A DNA stretch of 9,929 nt, from NCBI GenBank assembly GCA_002422725.1, contig DITE01000080.1, positions 1 to 9,929 of the forward strand, read 5' to 3'. The first letter of the stretch is position 1; each line of letters begins with the position of its first letter. The notes beneath the pieces were generated by a model, which ran no database searches, was not told the origin of the DNA, and saw only the letters and a program-made list of their open reading frames with translations. The translations under genes were made by a program, and so were the position numbers. The stretch comes from Bacteroidales bacterium UBA6192 (GTDB lineage: Bacteria > Bacteroidota > Bacteroidia > Bacteroidales > F082). Below, one piece after another: positions 1 to 6,730 of the stretch.

Positions 1-2
1 GC

Positions 3-179
3 ATTTGCATTCATCAATTGCTTCAGATTCAGAATAACACCATCGATACCAATGATATAGTTTTTATCTTCAGCGAAAATTTTGTCGTTGATAAAGCTTT
101 GATTTTGACGATAAAAGAAAGCATATTGCTGGCCGGTAGCGTTCGACCGATGCAAAATGGAATGATCGGAAGGGGTTGA
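3..179 (+). CDS. C-terminal part of an unrecognised protein (enters from the left edge)
   Basis: Reading frame 3 is open from the window edge to a TGA at 177-179, about 58 codons, with ordinary codon choice for this genome and a protein-like hydrophobic/polar pattern (for example ...DKALILTIKESILLAGSVRPM...). No start is visible because the gene begins outside the window. I do not recognise the family and see no motif. The TGA comes just after a GGGG run (172-175). If one G is skipped, the frame passes into a further protein-like stretch ending at 267 (next entry), so this stop may not be the true end. The gene is convergent with nusB. A 58-codon open frame at an edge can occur by chance, so confidence is moderate. 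Confidence 0.45.
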   Translation: MCIHQLLQIQNNTIDTNDIVFIFSENFVVDKALILTIKESILLAGSVRPMQNGMIGRG

Positions 180-267
180 AAATGAATGGGAATTGTTAAT
201 GATAATCGTAAACCCGTACATGCTGAATGTGATTGATGGAACCTACAACAAGCTGAAACAAAATTAA
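166..267 (+). pseudogene. Out-of-frame C-terminal continuation of the left-edge gene
   Basis: Frame 1 opens after a TGA at 163-165 and runs to TAA at 265-267. It encodes roughly 33 residues that look like a genuine protein tail: an acidic start (VENEWELL), a hydrophobic strand (MIIVNPYML) and a polar end (DGTYNKLKQN). Removing one G from the run at 172-175 joins this tail to the upstream frame-3 reading without a stop. This could be a true frameshift mutation, an assembly error in a homopolymer, or chance. It could also be programmed slippage, although GGGG alone is a weak slippery site. I infer one ancestral gene ending at 267, about 40 bases before the convergent nusB stop. Confidence 0.35.
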
Positions 268-305
268 AGGAATAGTTAAATAAACAATCAGCTTTCAGAC
301 GAAAC

Positions 306-1268
306 TTAATCGTTGAGCAGGCCACGCCCGGTTTTCACTATCCTGCCTTCGTTTTTAAAATCGAAAATGAGCTTGTCGAGTATGCCATTGACAAATACTT
401 TGCTGCGGGCTGTGCTGAAATATTTTGAAATATCAATATACTCATTAATGGTCACTTTAATGGGAATTGACGGGAAACTAATGAGTTCGGCAAGAGCCAT
501 CTTCAGTATAATCATGTCCATTACAGCAATCCGGTCCTGTTCCCAGTTGGATGTGGAGGAGGCAATCAGATTACCGAATTCTTCGCTGTGAAGAATCGTT
601 TCACGGAACAACCTTTTGACGAAATCAAGATCTTCATTATCAGCATCTGCATCGGTGTTCAGCAAACTTGGAAGAGGTGTTTCAACACCGAAATCCTTTT
701 CCATGTTCTTGAAAAATTTCACCACCATATAGGTAACCAAATGATAATCATCAACAAAAAAGATGCTCTTCTCTTCATAAAATGACTGAAGCAGTTCGAA
801 AGTGGTAAAATATTTTTCGGCAATGACGGCCATAAATTTCTTTTCTGCAACAAAACTTTCCGATTCCAATGACATAAACCTGCCAAAGTCGTCAGTATCT
901 TTGATAAGGTTGTAAAACCTCCTGACGATTTCCTGCTCTTGCGACCAGTTGATCTTGTAAAGTTTCTCGAACTTCCGAAATTGCTTGTTATCGTTAACCC
1001 TTGTCAATATATCGAGGTGTGCAAACTTGAAATTAGGCTTAAGATCTTCAGCCGTTGGCAGATGCTTCTTACGGCCTTCCTCCAGTCGGTTTTCGGCAAA
1101 CCTGGCTGTTTCAACCAGAAAAGACAATTGATAAATAAAAAGCTCGAAGAGTTTGTTGATGCTGAGAAGGAGCTGTTTTTCGCCCTGATCAATCTGATGG
1201 TTGCCCGACTGAAAGTAGGCGTAAAGGGATTGCAGGACTTTGGTTCGAAGGTGTCTTCTGCTGAGCAT
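306..1268 (-). CDS. nusB: Transcription antitermination protein NusB, long Bacteroidota form
   Basis: NusB binds boxA RNA together with ribosomal protein S10 (NusE) and promotes antitermination of rRNA transcription in the cytoplasm. The protein has 320 residues. It opens with the typical start MLSRRHLRTKVLQSLYAYFQ. The recognisable NusB all-helical core lies at about 210-310, with NWEQDRIAVMDMIILKMALAE (241-261), the segment KVTINEYIDISKYFS (271-285) and the family signature FVNGILDKL (292-300). The middle, about 60-200, is an extra helical region absent from the roughly 140-aa E. coli protein; long NusBs of this kind are usual in Bacteroidota. The ATG at 1268 is chosen because the family's N-terminus starts there. 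A TAnnTTTG promoter lies 39 bases upstream. The yajC gene that often follows nusB in this phylum is not next to it here; the neighbour is convergent. Confidence 0.95.
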   Translation of the reverse strand: MLSRRHLRTKVLQSLYAYFQSGNHQIDQGEKQLLLSINKLFELFIYQLSFLVETARFAENRLEEGRKKHLPTAEDLKPNFKFAHLDILTRVNDNKQFRKFEKLYKINWSQEQEIVRRFYNLIKDTDDFGRFMSLESESFVAEKKFMAVIAEKYFTTFELLQSFYEEKSIFFVDDYHLVTYMVVKFFKNMEKDFGVETPLPSLLNTDADADNEDLDFVKRLFRETILHSEEFGNLIASSTSNWEQDRIAVMDMIILKMALAELISFPSIPIKVTINEYIDISKYFSTARSKVFVNGILDKLIFDFKNEGRIVKTGRGLLND

Positions 1269-1306
1269 GATCGGTGAATGAACTTAAATTGTAGCTTATG
1301 CTCCTG

Positions 1307-1314
1307 CAAAAGTA
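1307..1314 (-). promoter_or_regulatory. Promoter -7 element for nusB
   Basis: On the minus strand the sequence reads TACTTTTG, an exact match to the Bacteroidota -7 consensus TAnnTTTG. It lies 39 bases upstream of the nusB ATG, which would give a leader of about 30 nt. I see no clear TTTG -33 element at the usual 19-21 base spacing. Confidence 0.6.
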
Positions 1315-1399
1315 CAGTAAATCTGTCTTAGTTGGGATTGAAAATATTCATGATCTGGCAATCATTGCTTAATTGTCACATTCTCAGGACTGGTGCGGT

Positions 1400-3370
1400 T
1401 TAGTTGAGCCGTCCTGTTTTTCTGATCGAACGGATAAGTATGTTAAGGTCTTTCAATAGATTATAGTCGCGTGCATAAAGCAGGTTAAGCTGTTGCAAGG
1501 TTTCGGGGTCGATTACAGCTTCACTAAACACATCGGCCGGCGACACTATTCCTTTTCTAATCAGAGGCAGTTTTCCTTTTACACCGTCCTTCACATCGCA
1601 ATAGCCCACCCAGCTACGTCGGCCTGCAATCACTTTCAGGCAATTGATCAGGACCCCCAAAGGTTTCGGATTGAAAAACAGCAGAACAGGCCATATAACC
1701 AGCATTGCCAGGGAAGCAAATAAATCGAACATCCGTTTGTTCCGGCGGCTGCTTCCCTTGTCAATGGCTTTTATATCAATGGTGTACAAATCACCTTTGG
1801 TGTTGATGGAATTACTGCCAATGATAGAAAGACTGTCTTCCGGAGCAATTTTATAGTCGATCTGGGTGTGGTGCCATTCAACCATCTTATCAATAATCAT
1901 CTGGTGCGACAGACTCTTGGAACAAAAAATTACTTCGTTGATTCTGTATATTGAAATGATGTCCTTCACCTGAAGAATGTTCCCGATAAATTCATCATTC
2001 AACGGGGTTTTCTCAGCATTGGTGACTAGGCCGACAAAATCGGGTTTGATTGAAGTGCTCAGGAGCAACTTCCTAACACGGGCTGCTTCTTCGGGGTCGC
2101 CAATGACCAAAAAACGTCGTTTCTCGCTCGAACCTAAGGCATACCCCCCGAATCCAAGCCAGTGAGCAATTAGACGGTTCAGGCTTAAACCGGCAAAAAG
2201 CCAGATAGTTCCCAACAAAATCAATGCCCGCGAAAACCGCATGCTTTCGGGTAACAAAGCATACAGCACAAGAATAATCAGACTGCCAATCGCAATACCA
2301 CTGATTGTTTTGTACAGTCTCACTGGTTTATCATATCCTCCGCTATGATAAAGGGCTGTTAACCAAATGATTATATATGCAGGGATTACGATACTGATCA
2401 GTACAAAAGGATACTGACCCCCGTCGCGGTAAATCATATAATCGCCCCAAATTTCCTTGATCAGCAACAAGCCCAGAAATGCAGACACAGCATCGGCTAC
2501 CGGAAGGGCGGCCATTTTAACAAAACGTGAAAGCAAGGCAAGAAATGCTCTGAAATAGATGGCAATATTGATCAGGAAAGTAAAGGTCCGGACGCTTTTC
2601 TGGTTGAAATGCTTGCGTGCAAAAATAATCATCGCATTATAGAACACAAAAACATAGTTCACACTGCTTTTTTTTGTGCTCTCGCCTTTATAATGAATAA
2701 TACGTGTTTCGGAGAAATAGTAATTCTTATATCCAGCTTGCACTATCCTGTATGACAAGTCAATATCTTCGCCATACATAAAAAAATCCTCGTCCAGCAA
2801 TCCGGTAATGTCAAGCACTGAACGACGCATGAGCATAAAAGCTCCGGCGAGTACGTCCACCTCATGAATCTGATCCTTATCAAGATAGCCCAGATGATAT
2901 TTGGAAAAACGTTTTGAATGCGGGAAAAGCCGTGAGAAGCCAAAAATCTTGTAAAAAGCTGTGAGTGGTGTTGGCAACCCGCGTTTCGATTCGGGAAGAA
3001 ATTTCCCCTTACCGTCAACCATCTTTACTCCCAATCCGCCCCCATCAGGGTGTGAGTCCATAAACGACAACACCTTGTGAAAGGTATCATCTTCAACAAC
3101 CGTATCCGGGTTGAGCAGCAACACATATTCACCTTTTGATTGCCGGATAGCTTGATTGTTGGCCTTGCTGAACCCCAGGTTCTGCTTGTTGTCGATCAGG
3201 AAAACCTCGGGAAACTTTTCTCTGAGCATACGCAACGAGCCGTCGACAGAATTGTTGTCAACCACAAACACTTCGGCATCAATGCCTTTGATAGCCTTCC
3301 GCACCGAGTAAAGGCACTGTTCGAGAAAATGCTCAACGTTGTAATTGACGATAACGATGGATAACTTCAT
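1400..3370 (-). CDS. Membrane GT2 glycosyltransferase fused to a degenerate polyprenyl-phosphate sugar-transferase-like region
   Basis: The product has 656 residues from the ATG at 3370, preferred over an upstream in-frame GTG at 3379 because MKLSIVIVNYN is the classic GT2 start. Residues 1-250 are a GT-A family 2 domain: DNNSVDGS (38-45), NLGFSKANNQA (64-74), the DXD-like NPDT (87-90) and the probable catalytic base in MYGEDIDL (198-205). Several membrane segments follow (about 266-284, 321-340, 353-372, 381-400). A Rossmann-like region (RRFLVIGDPEEA, from 418) resembles the CoA_binding_3 domain of WcaJ/PglC-like enzymes. The end carries RRNKRMFDL (542-550) and GRRSWVGY (583-590), which resemble the first and last parts of a bacterial sugar transferase domain, but the catalytic RxGxxGxxFxxxKFRTM block between them is missing. 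It probably transfers a sugar from a nucleotide donor to a lipid-linked glycan on the inner face of the inner membrane. The GT2 call is firm; the role of the C-terminal half is inference. Confidence 0.85.
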   Translation of the reverse strand: MKLSIVIVNYNVEHFLEQCLYSVRKAIKGIDAEVFVVDNNSVDGSLRMLREKFPEVFLIDNKQNLGFSKANNQAIRQSKGEYVLLLNPDTVVEDDTFHKVLSFMDSHPDGGGLGVKMVDGKGKFLPESKRGLPTPLTAFYKIFGFSRLFPHSKRFSKYHLGYLDKDQIHEVDVLAGAFMLMRRSVLDITGLLDEDFFMYGEDIDLSYRIVQAGYKNYYFSETRIIHYKGESTKKSSVNYVFVFYNAMIIFARKHFNQKSVRTFTFLINIAIYFRAFLALLSRFVKMAALPVADAVSAFLGLLLIKEIWGDYMIYRDGGQYPFVLISIVIPAYIIIWLTALYHSGGYDKPVRLYKTISGIAIGSLIILVLYALLPESMRFSRALILLGTIWLFAGLSLNRLIAHWLGFGGYALGSSEKRRFLVIGDPEEAARVRKLLLSTSIKPDFVGLVTNAEKTPLNDEFIGNILQVKDIISIYRINEVIFCSKSLSHQMIIDKMVEWHHTQIDYKIAPEDSLSIIGSNSINTKGDLYTIDIKAIDKGSSRRNKRMFDLFASLAMLVIWPVLLFFNPKPLGVLINCLKVIAGRRSWVGYCDVKDGVKGKLPLIRKGIVSPADVFSEAVIDPETLQQLNLLYARDYNLLKDLNILIRSIRKTGRLN

Positions 3371-3395
3371 GAAGAGCACAATGGTTTTGCAGGTT

Positions 3396-3403
3396 CAAAG
3401 ATA
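3396..3403 (-). promoter_or_regulatory. Promoter -7 element for the GT2 fusion gene
   Basis: The minus strand reads TATCTTTG, matching TAnnTTTG, 26 bases upstream of the ATG at 3370. No convincing -33 element was found. An imperfect inverted repeat (CAGTTCA...TTGAAACTG, 3407-3425) lies directly upstream and could be a regulator site or chance. Confidence 0.5.
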
Positions 3404-3524
3404 AGACAGTTCAGTATTGAAACTGACCTGATGCAACTGAAAACGAAAAAATCGATGGAATCATATACTTGATGCTTAATAAAACATGGGTTTGAGTTAT
3501 TCGTTATTTATCAGGAATGCAAAA

Positions 3525-3541
3525 TAACTTTGCTACTTTTG
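3525..3541 (+). promoter_or_regulatory. Two tandem -7 elements for the propeller-flippase operon
   Basis: Two TAnnTTTG matches lie nine bases apart: TAACTTTG at 3525-3532 and TACTTTTG at 3534-3541. They point toward the gene starting at 3619 and would give leaders of roughly 70-90 nt. Neither has a clear TTTG element 19-21 bases upstream, so which one is used, if either, is uncertain. They are divergent from the GT2 promoter, so the two transcripts of the glycan cluster leave one 248-bp region. Confidence 0.5.
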
Positions 3542-3618
3542 CTAACAGGTGGCTTTCACAACGAATTGTGCAAAAGTGTTAACGCTTAAGTCGCAACTTC
3601 ATACCGATAGTTTCAATC

Positions 3619-4542
3619 ATGCGAAAAAGTTTAAAACAAAAAATATTTAACTGGATCAGGTCTTTAACGGGCAACAGATTTTTTCGCACAGAACATCAGG
3701 TCGGCATCATCTTTGAATCCATATCAAATGTAGCCGAAAACCCTGAAAAACATTTCGAATGTATTAAATGGCTTAATAAACCCACTAAAAATGCGAATTT
3801 TATATCACCATTTATCGCTAAATTTAAGCTGCGCCACCATCTTTTTCTCACCCTGGACGATTCAAAACTGGGAAAACAAAAAATTTATTCCACTGAAGAA
3901 AACATAGGCTTCGACTATTACTACTTAGCATTGGCCAGCGATCACCATCACAGCTTTCCTTCCATTGTTCAGCATGACAATCAACTATTTTGTGTGCCAC
4001 AGACAGATGATTCCGGAAAAATTGCTTTGTACAAATTCGATCCGGATAGCCGTAAACTTGTTCCGGAAACGGTGTTGCTTGGCGAAACAAATGCTACTGC
4101 CCCATTGTTGTATGGTCATGAGGACAAATGGTATTTGTTTTTTACTGAACTTGATCCTAACATCCCGAAACTGGGCATTTTCCATTCAACTGACATTGCG
4201 GGACCCTACCTGCCACACCCCTGTCATTGCAAATATCAATCAAACAGGTCTGCCGGACAGTTTTTTACACATCAGGGAAAATTGATGCGTCCTGTTTTGC
4301 ATCACGATGGCGAAAGCACCATGATACTCATCAATGAGGTGATAAGTATTAATCCACTGGAATTCAATGAGATTGTCTGGAAAAGCATTGGGTCGTTTGA
4401 CCAAAAGTATTTCTCAGACGGTATATTTATGCTCAATGGAACCGATGAATACACCGTGGTTGAAGGAAGGCGAACAGTGTTTACCTTTGCCGGAACTAAA
4501 CCAACGGCCGGAAGAGAAACTGCTTTCATCCCGACAACATGA
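3619..4542 (+). CDS. Stand-alone GINT1 N-terminal-like beta-propeller protein, probable glycan biosynthesis
   Basis: The product has 307 residues, with no signal peptide and no membrane segment. The pattern of repeated blades fits the five-bladed propeller found at the N-terminus of plant glucosamine inositolphosphorylceramide transferase 1 (GINT1) and in bacterial glycan loci: HHSFPSIVQHDNQLFCVPQT (110-129), ATAPLLYGHEDKWYLFFTE (159-177), the strongly conserved RSAGQFFTHQGKLMRPV (210-226) and DGIFMLNGTDEYTVVEGRR (267-285). The fold is shared with GH43-like propellers. In GINT1 a GT64 transferase domain follows; here nothing does, so a catalytic role cannot be assigned. The stop codon overlaps the flippase start (ATGA, 4539-4542), which implies translational coupling and a shared job in making or modifying an exported glycan. 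The start ATG at 3619 has no Shine-Dalgarno, as is usual here. The family recognition comes from remembered motifs, not from an alignment. Confidence 0.72.
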   Translation: MRKSLKQKIFNWIRSLTGNRFFRTEHQVGIIFESISNVAENPEKHFECIKWLNKPTKNANFISPFIAKFKLRHHLFLTLDDSKLGKQKIYSTEENIGFDYYYLALASDHHHSFPSIVQHDNQLFCVPQTDDSGKIALYKFDPDSRKLVPETVLLGETNATAPLLYGHEDKWYLFFTELDPNIPKLGIFHSTDIAGPYLPHPCHCKYQSNRSAGQFFTHQGKLMRPVLHHDGESTMILINEVISINPLEFNEIVWKSIGSFDQKYFSDGIFMLNGTDEYTVVEGRRTVFTFAGTKPTAGRETAFIPTT

Positions 4543-5828
4543 TACTTCGAAACATTCTTGGCACCTCCGGAACCCGAATTTTAAATGCAATTTCGGGACT
4601 TGTTGTCCTTTGGATCGCTGCCAACGAGCTTGGTGCAGAAGCCTGGGGAATTTCAGGTATCATTTTATTGGACATATCACTTATTCTGCTCATTGTAGAT
4701 TTGATGAGCAGCACCCTGGTATATTTCACCCCACGCCATAATCTGAAAACCCTTATGCTTGTGGCTTATGGCTGGTCAATTTCGGTTACACTTCTGGCCG
4801 GACTTATCTTTCTGTTTTTGTCCATGTTTCCAAGCTTCTATGCCACCATAGTCCCGGCAGGTTACGGCATGCATATCCTGATACTTGTGTTGCTCAACAG
4901 TGTTCATAGCTTCAATATGGGGACGCTGCTCGGGCAGGGCCGGATTGTGTTATTTAACAGTTTGTTTAGTCTTCAGTTTGTCCTGATGCTCCTCTCCATG
5001 GCTTCTTTCGTGTATGTTGCAGGCATTCATGATGAACGTGCTTTTGTTTACGCGCTGTATGTTTCTTATTCCCTTCCTGCTCTGATTGGTTTGTTGTTTA
5101 TCCTAAAAGGAATTCAGAAAGGGGATAATCTTCGGTTTTGGACAACAGCCAAAGAAATGCTGTCATTTGGAAGCGTGATGCAATTGTCGGGGATTGTTCA
5201 TTTGCTCAACAAAAGGTTGAGTTTTTTCGTGATAAAACATATAAGCGGATACGGAGCTGTCGGCATTTATAACTCAGGTACCCAGCTCACCGAAGGGCTC
5301 CGCCTGATAGGTCAAAGTATCTCGCTGGTGCAATACTCCAACATCAGCAACAGCAGTGATCCTGTTTTTACCCGGAGAATAAGCCTTCAGCTTTTAAAAT
5401 TCTCCGTCATCCTGACAACGTTTGCTTTGCTTGTGCTTATTGCAGTGCCCCGGCATCTTTTTGAATTGCTGCTGAGCAAGGATTTTGGTGATATCCGAAT
5501 GGTAATTGTCAGTCTGGCGCCCGGTGTTATTGCCTTGTCGGCCAACACCATATTCAGTCACTATTTTTCCGGCACCGGCAAACCAAAATACAACCTGATT
5601 GCAGCTCTGATCGGGCTTGGAATCACTATCCCGCTTGTGTTTATTCTGATACCGGCCTTTGGGCTGGTTGGTGCGGGGCTTAGTGCATCGGCAGCCTATA
5701 TTATTACAGTGGTGTATCAATGGATAATTTTTAAAAAACTAACCAGCAGTAGTTTACACGACATCTGGCTGACCAGATCCGATATTCGGGAGTTTTACAT
5801 GGGCATCAGGGCACTATTGAAAAGATAA
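4539..5828 (+). CDS. Wzx/MATE-like polysaccharide flippase
   Basis: This 429-residue protein is hydrophobic throughout, with about 12 predicted membrane helices and short polar loops. The architecture matches the MOP superfamily of lipid-linked oligosaccharide flippases (Wzx/RfbX type). Supporting segments are the N-terminal GTSGTRILNAISGLVVLWIA, the central NKRLSFFVIKHISGYGAVGIYNSG (residues about 225-248), which resembles the family's mid-protein repeat, and the late HYFSGTGKPKYN...GLVGAGLSASAAYI region (about 344-386). It would move an undecaprenyl-linked glycan from the cytoplasmic to the periplasmic face of the inner membrane. The ATG overlaps the stop of the propeller gene by four bases, and the next gene follows after six. 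No polymerase (Wzy) or chain-length gene is present nearby, so the glycan is short or is assembled with genes elsewhere. The exact substrate is unknown. Confidence 0.85.
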   Translation: MILRNILGTSGTRILNAISGLVVLWIAANELGAEAWGISGIILLDISLILLIVDLMSSTLVYFTPRHNLKTLMLVAYGWSISVTLLAGLIFLFLSMFPSFYATIVPAGYGMHILILVLLNSVHSFNMGTLLGQGRIVLFNSLFSLQFVLMLLSMASFVYVAGIHDERAFVYALYVSYSLPALIGLLFILKGIQKGDNLRFWTTAKEMLSFGSVMQLSGIVHLLNKRLSFFVIKHISGYGAVGIYNSGTQLTEGLRLIGQSISLVQYSNISNSSDPVFTRRISLQLLKFSVILTTFALLVLIAVPRHLFELLLSKDFGDIRMVIVSLAPGVIALSANTIFSHYFSGTGKPKYNLIAALIGLGITIPLVFILIPAFGLVGAGLSASAAYIITVVYQWIIFKKLTSSSLHDIWLTRSDIREFYMGIRALLKR

Positions 5829-5834
5829 GGGAGT

Positions 5835-6461
5835 ATGACCATAGCAGATCGCAATATTTTCGGCTTCAATGATCAGTTATTGATTAGCCGGCTTCATGAT
5901 TGCCGGCATATGACCTTGCAGGGTGGGCAAAGGATACTGGATGAAGGGGATGAAATAAACCTGATACCATTTGTTCTGAACGGCAACATCAAAGTGGTAA
6001 GACATGATGAATCGGGGAAAGAGATTTTGCTTTACACCATCAATGGTGGTGAAAGTTGCGCACTGAGTATTTCTTCCGGGCTAAACGGTAAGCCATCCAA
6101 AGCCATTGCTATTTCCGAAAACAACACTGAGGTCATGTTGATTCCGGTAGCCATACTGCGCGAATTGTTTATCAATCACCAGGAAATGAGGACATTTGTT
6201 ATGGATCTCTACCACAAGCGATTTGATGAAATGATTACTGTTGTTGATGCAATTGCTTTTAAAAGTGTCGATTACAGGCTTATTCTTTTGCTAAAGAATA
6301 AGCAAAAGGAAGGTGGTTCAATCATTTCGACAACCCACCAACAACTTGCCAACGAATTGGGTACTGCGCGTGAAGTTGTTTCACGATTATTAAAACAGCT
6401 TGAAAAACAAGGATTTATTAAAAATTATCGGGGAAAGATTGAATTATTGGCCGTTATGTAA
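5835..6461 (+). CDS. Crp/Fnr-family transcriptional regulator
   Basis: The protein has 208 residues. The N-terminal jelly-roll sensor domain (about 25-115) includes GGQRILDEGDEINLIPFVLNG and the GESCALSISSGLNGKPS segment (72-88). A dimerisation helix (about 115-145) leads to a C-terminal winged helix-turn-helix (about 166-205), with the recognition helix in GTAREVVSRLLKQLEKQGF. The arginine of the cAMP pocket and the Fe-S cysteines of Fnr are absent, so neither ligand is expected. The only cysteines are 23 and 75. In the related Bacteroidota regulators I remember, the ESCAL segment is followed by a CC pair; here that position is SS. The gene begins six bases after the flippase, and a purine run (AAGGGAG, 5827-5833) sits too close to the ATG to be a normal ribosome binding site. 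It may be co-transcribed with the glycan genes. The DUF2892 neighbour suggests a redox or sulfur-stress role. Confidence 0.9.
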   Translation: MTIADRNIFGFNDQLLISRLHDCRHMTLQGGQRILDEGDEINLIPFVLNGNIKVVRHDESGKEILLYTINGGESCALSISSGLNGKPSKAIAISENNTEVMLIPVAILRELFINHQEMRTFVMDLYHKRFDEMITVVDAIAFKSVDYRLILLLKNKQKEGGSIISTTHQQLANELGTAREVVSRLLKQLEKQGFIKNYRGKIELLAVM

Positions 6462-6465
6462 CTTA

Positions 6466-6476
6466 TGTCACTGACA
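6466..6476. promoter_or_regulatory. Palindrome, possible operator upstream of the DUF2892 gene
   Basis: TGTCA-C-TGACA is a perfect 5-1-5 inverted repeat. It lies 17 bases upstream of the -7 element at 6494, at the place where a -33 element would be, and directly after the regulator's stop codon. A dimeric regulator could repress or activate from here. It is not a canonical Crp (TGTGA-N6-TCACA) or Fnr (TTGAT-N4-ATCAA) site, and an 11-base palindrome can arise by chance. Confidence 0.3.
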
Positions 6477-6493
6477 AAGCTTTCAGTCTGGTG

Positions 6494-6501
6494 TATATTT
6501 G
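6494..6501 (+). promoter_or_regulatory. Promoter -7 element for the DUF2892 gene
   Basis: TATATTTG matches TAnnTTTG and lies 25 bases before the ATG at 6527. This suggests that the small membrane protein has its own promoter in addition to any readthrough from the regulator gene. Confidence 0.55.
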
Positions 6502-6526
6502 CTGATCAATCAATAAAAATAACATC

Positions 6527-6715
6527 ATGAATAAAAATGTAGGAAGTGTAGACAAAATTATCCGTATTGTTTTGGGATTAGCCATTGGTGCTGCAGGTAT
6601 TTATTACGGAAGCTGGCTGGGGCTAATCGGCATTGTGCCTGTTGCAACGGCTCTCATTAATTTCTGCCCACTTTATGCCCCATTTGGCATAAGTACTTGT
6701 AAAAAAGCGGAATAA
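6527..6715 (+). CDS. YgaP-like small transmembrane protein (DUF2892)
   Basis: This 62-residue protein starts with the family signature MNKNVGSVDKIIRIVLGL and continues with two hydrophobic segments (about 13-29 and 31-47) and the conserved end FCPLYAPFGISTCKK. That matches the YgaP transmembrane domain family (DUF2892, Pfam PF11127), which occurs alone or fused to rhodanese domains. The two cysteines in FCPLY and STC are typical. It should sit in the inner membrane. Its biochemical role is not established for the stand-alone form, but it is repeatedly found beside Crp/Fnr regulators and sulfur or redox genes, as it is here. The 3' end is only 15 bases from the convergent esterase gene. Confidence 0.88.
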   Translation: MNKNVGSVDKIIRIVLGLAIGAAGIYYGSWLGLIGIVPVATALINFCPLYAPFGISTCKKAE

Positions 6716-6730
6716 ACACGATTTGCTGCC

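Noticed and set aside
29..325. 98-codon open frame on the minus strand at the left edge
   Set aside because: It overlaps the nusB 3' end and the plus-strand edge gene, and its composition (Ser, Phe, Ile and Cys rich, no motif) is that of an antisense shadow.
1350..1365. ATGAT/ATCAT stem after the GT2 gene as a terminator
   Set aside because: The stem is 5 bp and A/T-rich, and no continuous U-tract follows; too weak to call.
3407..3425. Imperfect inverted repeat CAGTTCA...TTGAAACTG as an operator
   Set aside because: It has a bulge and no second copy; kept only as a remark under the GT2 promoter.
5394..5720. 108-codon open frame on the minus strand inside the flippase gene
   Set aside because: It is antisense to a clear membrane protein, rich in Lys, Asn, Gln and His, with no family resemblance.
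6501..6516. TGATCAATCAA read as an Fnr half-site pair
   Set aside because: Only one half matches ATCAA; the partner at the correct spacing does not match TTGAT.
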